Source: Halisarca cf. caerulea (taxonomy: Eukaryota > Porifera > Demospongiae > Chondrillida > Halisarcidae). From it: a stretch of DNA of 25,000 nt. The stretch is from positions 1,326,400 to 1,351,399 of the forward strand of contig CAUJGJ010000263.1 of the NCBI GenBank assembly GCA_963170055.1, read 5' to 3'. Of this stretch, positions 23,205-25,000 are shown piece by piece (the stretch's first letter is position 1; every line of letters begins with the position of its first letter). The notes under the pieces were generated by a model. The model saw only the letters and a list, made by a program, of their open reading frames with translations, did no database searches and had not been told where the DNA came from. Position numbers and translations under genes: made by a program.

Positions 23205-24215
23205 CACGCACAAATACACACACAATTGCAAGCCTCACCATGCAGTTATTCCACTCATTAAGTCAGTATTTTATCTCCTCCTGTTTCTCTTTGCATGTAA
23301 CTACAGTCAAAATGAGCTTGTATCACTTCCAGAGGAGATATGCCAGCTGAAGAACCTGAAAGTGAGGGTTTTACGGACATGCTTATGTGGGCATTTAATG
23401 ACTTGTTCTGTGTTTAACACACTGTACATCCTCACAATGCCCCTGACACCCTCACCACACACCCCTGCCACCCTCACCACACCACCTGCCACCCTCACCA
23501 CACACACTATTTTGCCCTTGCCAAATGCCCTGTTGCCCTCATCACACCCCTTATCACCCGCACCAATCCCTGTTGCCCTCATCACACCCTTGTCACCCTC
23601 ACCACACCCCCTGTTGCCCTCATCACACCCTTGTCACCCTCACTACGCCCCCTGTTGCCCTCATCACACCCCTTGTCACCCTCACCACTCCCCCTGTTGC
23701 CCTCACGGTCACCACACCCCTAGTGACCCTCACCAACCCCCTGTTGCCCTCACGGTCACCACACCCCTAGTGACCCTCACCAACCCCCTGTTGCCATTGC
23801 CACACATGCTACCCTTGTTGCAGTGCTTGTATCTTGGTAAGAACCAGCTGAAGAGTTTGCCAAACAATTTTGGAAAATTGGATGACTTGTTGGAACTTGA
23901 TCTTTCTGACTGTCAGCTCACCACCCTCCCTGACTCAATCTGCCATTGTCAATCATTGGACAAACTCTGGGTGAACAATAACAGGTACTTGGCTGCATAC
24001 AGGAGTGTGTTTCTTGTGAAGGTGTTTCTTGTTGTCGCAGCTGTTGAGGTCTCTGTTGTTGCAGCTGTTGAGGTCTCTGTTGTCGTAGCTGTTGGGGTCT
24101 CTGTTGTCGTAGCTGTTGGGGTCTCTGTTGTTGCTGATGCTCATGCAGTTCTGCCTACTTTTCTAGTATGTGTCAATTGTTTAGTGAACAAATATTATAA
24201 CATGATATCACGATT

Positions 24216-24256
<41 letters not shown>

Positions 24257-24962
24257 AGTTATCTGTGAGTGACAACTGTGTAGCTGTGTGTGTGTGTGTG
24301 CTTGCAAGATACATTATTCTCCAATAATAATAATAGTAATATTTTCTTTTTTAAACTGGGTCGGCCATTAGCCAGAGGCTACTATTAAGGCCCCCAGTAG
24401 CCCACACACTCGTTCACACACACAATCACATTAAATCAAATTGAATCAAATTAGAATTTGTTCAGTGGCTGCAATAGGTCGTCTTCTCTTCAGTTTCCAA
24501 GTTGGTGGCAGGGGGTGCAGGGAAAAAACACCAAATGGCACACAGTTGGAATGGTGCCCTCTGCTCACTGCTTAACTTCAAGTGCTAACCTACTGACCCT
24601 TCATTGATTCATGTACACGCACACACACCAGCTTCACATAGCAGTTTTGTGCTTGTGCTTGGATGAATTGCCGTGGATTGCAATGCTGGGGAAGAATGGT
24701 TTGTTTCTGTATCAAATTATTAGAAATATATTTTATAATGCTCTACTAATCCAGGAACTGTATCTGGTGTGTGGAGAATATCGTACCTATGAATGTGATG
24801 ATTGTAGATATTGAGTCGTTCTGCTGTTGTCCACTTGCAGACTTAGATCTTTACCAAATCGAATTGGGGATCTGTCCAGATTGCGAGAATTTCACGTTCG
24901 ATCTAACCAGCTACAATGCCTCCCAGCTACAATGCTCAACATGTCCCTCTACACCTTTACAG
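20206..24962 (+). CDS. Membrane-anchored, Cys-rich leucine-rich-repeat protein (ten exons, 3' end beyond window)
   Basis: Exons are 20206-20478, 20566-20651, 21116-21148, 21236-21416, 22570-22680, 22771-22840, 22904-23015, 23307-23361, 23824-23984 and 24841-24962. All joins are GT-AG and in phase, giving 401 residues so far. Residues about 5-30 ([20 protein letters not shown]) look like a signal anchor. A basic stretch ([11 protein letters not shown]) follows near 58-70. A Cys/His module spans 118-148: C118, C121, C130, C133, C136, C137, C145, H148. From about 170 on there are at least eight SHOC2/LAP-type LRRs (LxxLxLxxNxLxxLPxxI), for example [17 protein letters not shown] and [15 protein letters not shown]. 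The LRR part is secure. Exons 1-3, especially the 33-bp exon 3, rest on splice phase and cysteine spacing. I do not recognise an orthologue; LRRs suggest protein binding. Confidence 0.75.
20760..20819. mobile_element. 60-bp palindromic foldback element with 10-bp target duplication
   Basis: The arms begin TAGTCTCGTTCCCAGCCCCA and end in its complement, with 24 perfectly paired bases, then an inner GGCTG/CAGCC stem. AATAATCATG occurs directly at 20750-20759 and 20820-20829, immediately outside both ends. This looks like a target-site duplication of the 9-11 bp size made by Mutator-like transposases. It lies in intron 2 of the LRR gene. Confidence 0.85.
20845..20985 (+). other. Orphan 46-codon open stretch, possible exon or pseudogene fragment
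   Basis: After a TAA at 20842-20844 the frame reads [18 protein letters not shown], then [20 protein letters not shown], ending in TAA at 20983-20985. Composition is protein-like rather than repetitive. A possible acceptor (GAG before GTTTTTC, about 20873) would join exon 2 of the LRR gene in phase and give an alternative short C-terminus, but it lacks a pyrimidine tract. No family recognised. Confidence 0.3.
21015..21086 (+). tRNA. tRNA-Ala (anticodon TGC)
   Basis: A 72-bp cloverleaf. The acceptor stem GGGGATG pairs with CATCTCC (one G-T), with discriminator A at 21086. The anticodon arm CTTGC-TTTGCAT-GCAAG puts TGC at 21047-21049. The A box is TAGCTCAGCGG and the B box is GGTTCGAAACC (21065-21075). 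It carries no intron and looks fully functional. It sits in the same orientation inside intron 2 (20652-21115) of the LRR gene. Confidence 0.97.
21088..21103 (+). terminator. Pol III terminator T-run, overlapping a splice-acceptor tract
   Basis: T5, CC, then T9 begin two bases after the tRNA discriminator base. The same pyrimidine stretch runs into CCTCGTACTTAG, the acceptor of LRR-gene exon 3 at 21116. Confidence 0.85.
21559..21604. repeat. (GT)n microsatellite in LRR-gene intron 4
   Basis: About 17 GT copies followed by GGGTGTGTGTGC. Confidence 0.93.
21631..21749. mobile_element. TA-flanked miniature element (about 120 bp)
   Basis: The left end CAGTGGAAATTTGTTATAAA and the right end GGTTATAGTAAATTTCTGA are imperfect inverted copies with TA on both sides. 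It abuts another element at 21754. Confidence 0.65.
21754..21929. mobile_element. TA-flanked miniature element (about 176 bp)
   Basis: The left end CAGTCAAACCTCGTTAGTGA and the right end TTACTAACGCGGTTCTACTG are inverted with mismatches, both bordered by TA. CTCACTA / TACTCATTA words recur inside. Confidence 0.75.
22272..22489. repeat. Foldback element with about 105-bp arms
   Basis: 22272-22376 and 22384-22489 are inverted copies of roughly 85% identity with a loop of only a few bases. The best block is AATCAAAATTGTACAACGTT and its complement AACGTTGTACAATTTTGATT. The outer ends are GGAGATGTT and AACATCTCC. It lies in LRR-gene intron 4. Confidence 0.9.
23057..23223. repeat. (CA)n microsatellite with GCATGCAC interruptions
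   Basis: About 165 bp of CA repeat in LRR-gene intron 7 (23016-23306). The 433-residue frame through it joins repeat and intron sequence and is not a protein. Confidence 0.95.
23430..23815. repeat. C-rich CACC/CCCTGTTGCC tandem region
   Basis: Imperfect units built from CCCTCACCACACCCC and CCCTGTTGCCCTCA. An exact duplication of about 47 bp lies within 23692-23790. It fills most of LRR-gene intron 8 (23362-23823). Confidence 0.9.
24037..24132. repeat. 24-bp tandem repeat, four copies
   Basis: GCAGCTGTTGAGGTCTCTGT followed by TGTT, repeated four times with A/G and C/T variants. Because 24 is a multiple of three, it gives a tidy 8-residue repeat frame, but it lies in LRR-gene intron 9 (23985-24840). 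Confidence 0.93.
24219..24255. repeat. (TG)n microsatellite in LRR-gene intron 9
   Basis: About 18 TG copies. A second short TG tract follows near 24287-24300. The remainder of the intron to 24840 shows nothing I can name. Confidence 0.93.
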
Positions 24963-25000
24963 GTTTGAGTGTGTGTGTGTGTGTGTATGTGTGTGTGTTG

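Noticed and set aside
23953..24144. Minus-strand frame with an 8-residue [12 protein letters not shown] repeat
   Set aside because: A 24-bp tandem repeat keeps the frame open. It overlaps a plus-strand LRR exon and intron, with no promoter or splice support.
23026..24327. 433-residue plus-strand open frame
   Set aside because: It runs through a (CA)n tract, a C-rich tandem repeat and introns. Only 23824-23984 inside it is a real LRR exon; the other LRR exon it covers, 23307-23361, is in frame for part of the span only.

Overview
This is nuclear DNA of an animal. It holds spliced genes with GT-AG introns, AATAAA signals, an intron-borne tRNA, many (TG)n/(CA)n tracts and many TA-flanked miniature transposons. 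Gene spacing is tight: some introns are about 60 bp and some start codons lie only 63 bp apart. The protein set (JKAMP, PPM1A/B-type phosphatase, PET117, CMC2, an LYR protein, neutral ceramidase, a DUF547 protein) fits an early-branching invertebrate. My best guess is a demosponge, with low confidence because no species-specific marker is visible.

Layout, left to right. The last coding exon of a neutral ceramidase (+, 52-247) converges on JKAMP (-, six exons, 783-4817). JKAMP is head-to-head with a PPM1A/B-like protein phosphatase (+, six coding exons, 5099-14010). The phosphatase's two large introns (3.6 and 3.2 kb) are filled with miniature transposons, a near-perfect 352-bp hairpin and a 17-bp tandem array. 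It converges on PET117 (-, 14276-14574), whose start codon is 63 bp from that of an LYR-motif protein (+, 14638-15028). That gene converges on a DUF547-domain gene (-, six coding exons, 15228-18727), whose last intron is mostly a 19-bp minisatellite. CMC2 (-, single exon, 19635-19871) follows. It is head-to-head with a leucine-rich-repeat gene (+, ten exons visible, 20206-24962, running off the window). That gene appears to encode a membrane anchor, a basic region, a cysteine-rich module and then LRRs, and it carries a tRNA-Ala(TGC) gene in its second intron.

Functional themes. JKAMP and PPM1A/B are both known regulators of stress-kinase (JNK/p38) signalling and here seem to share one promoter region. 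PET117 and CMC2 belong to cytochrome c oxidase biogenesis, and LYR proteins act in mitochondrial assembly, so three small mitochondrial biogenesis genes lie within 5.6 kb. All exon models come from reading splice sites, checking that phases join, and remembered family sequences. No alignment or expression data were available.
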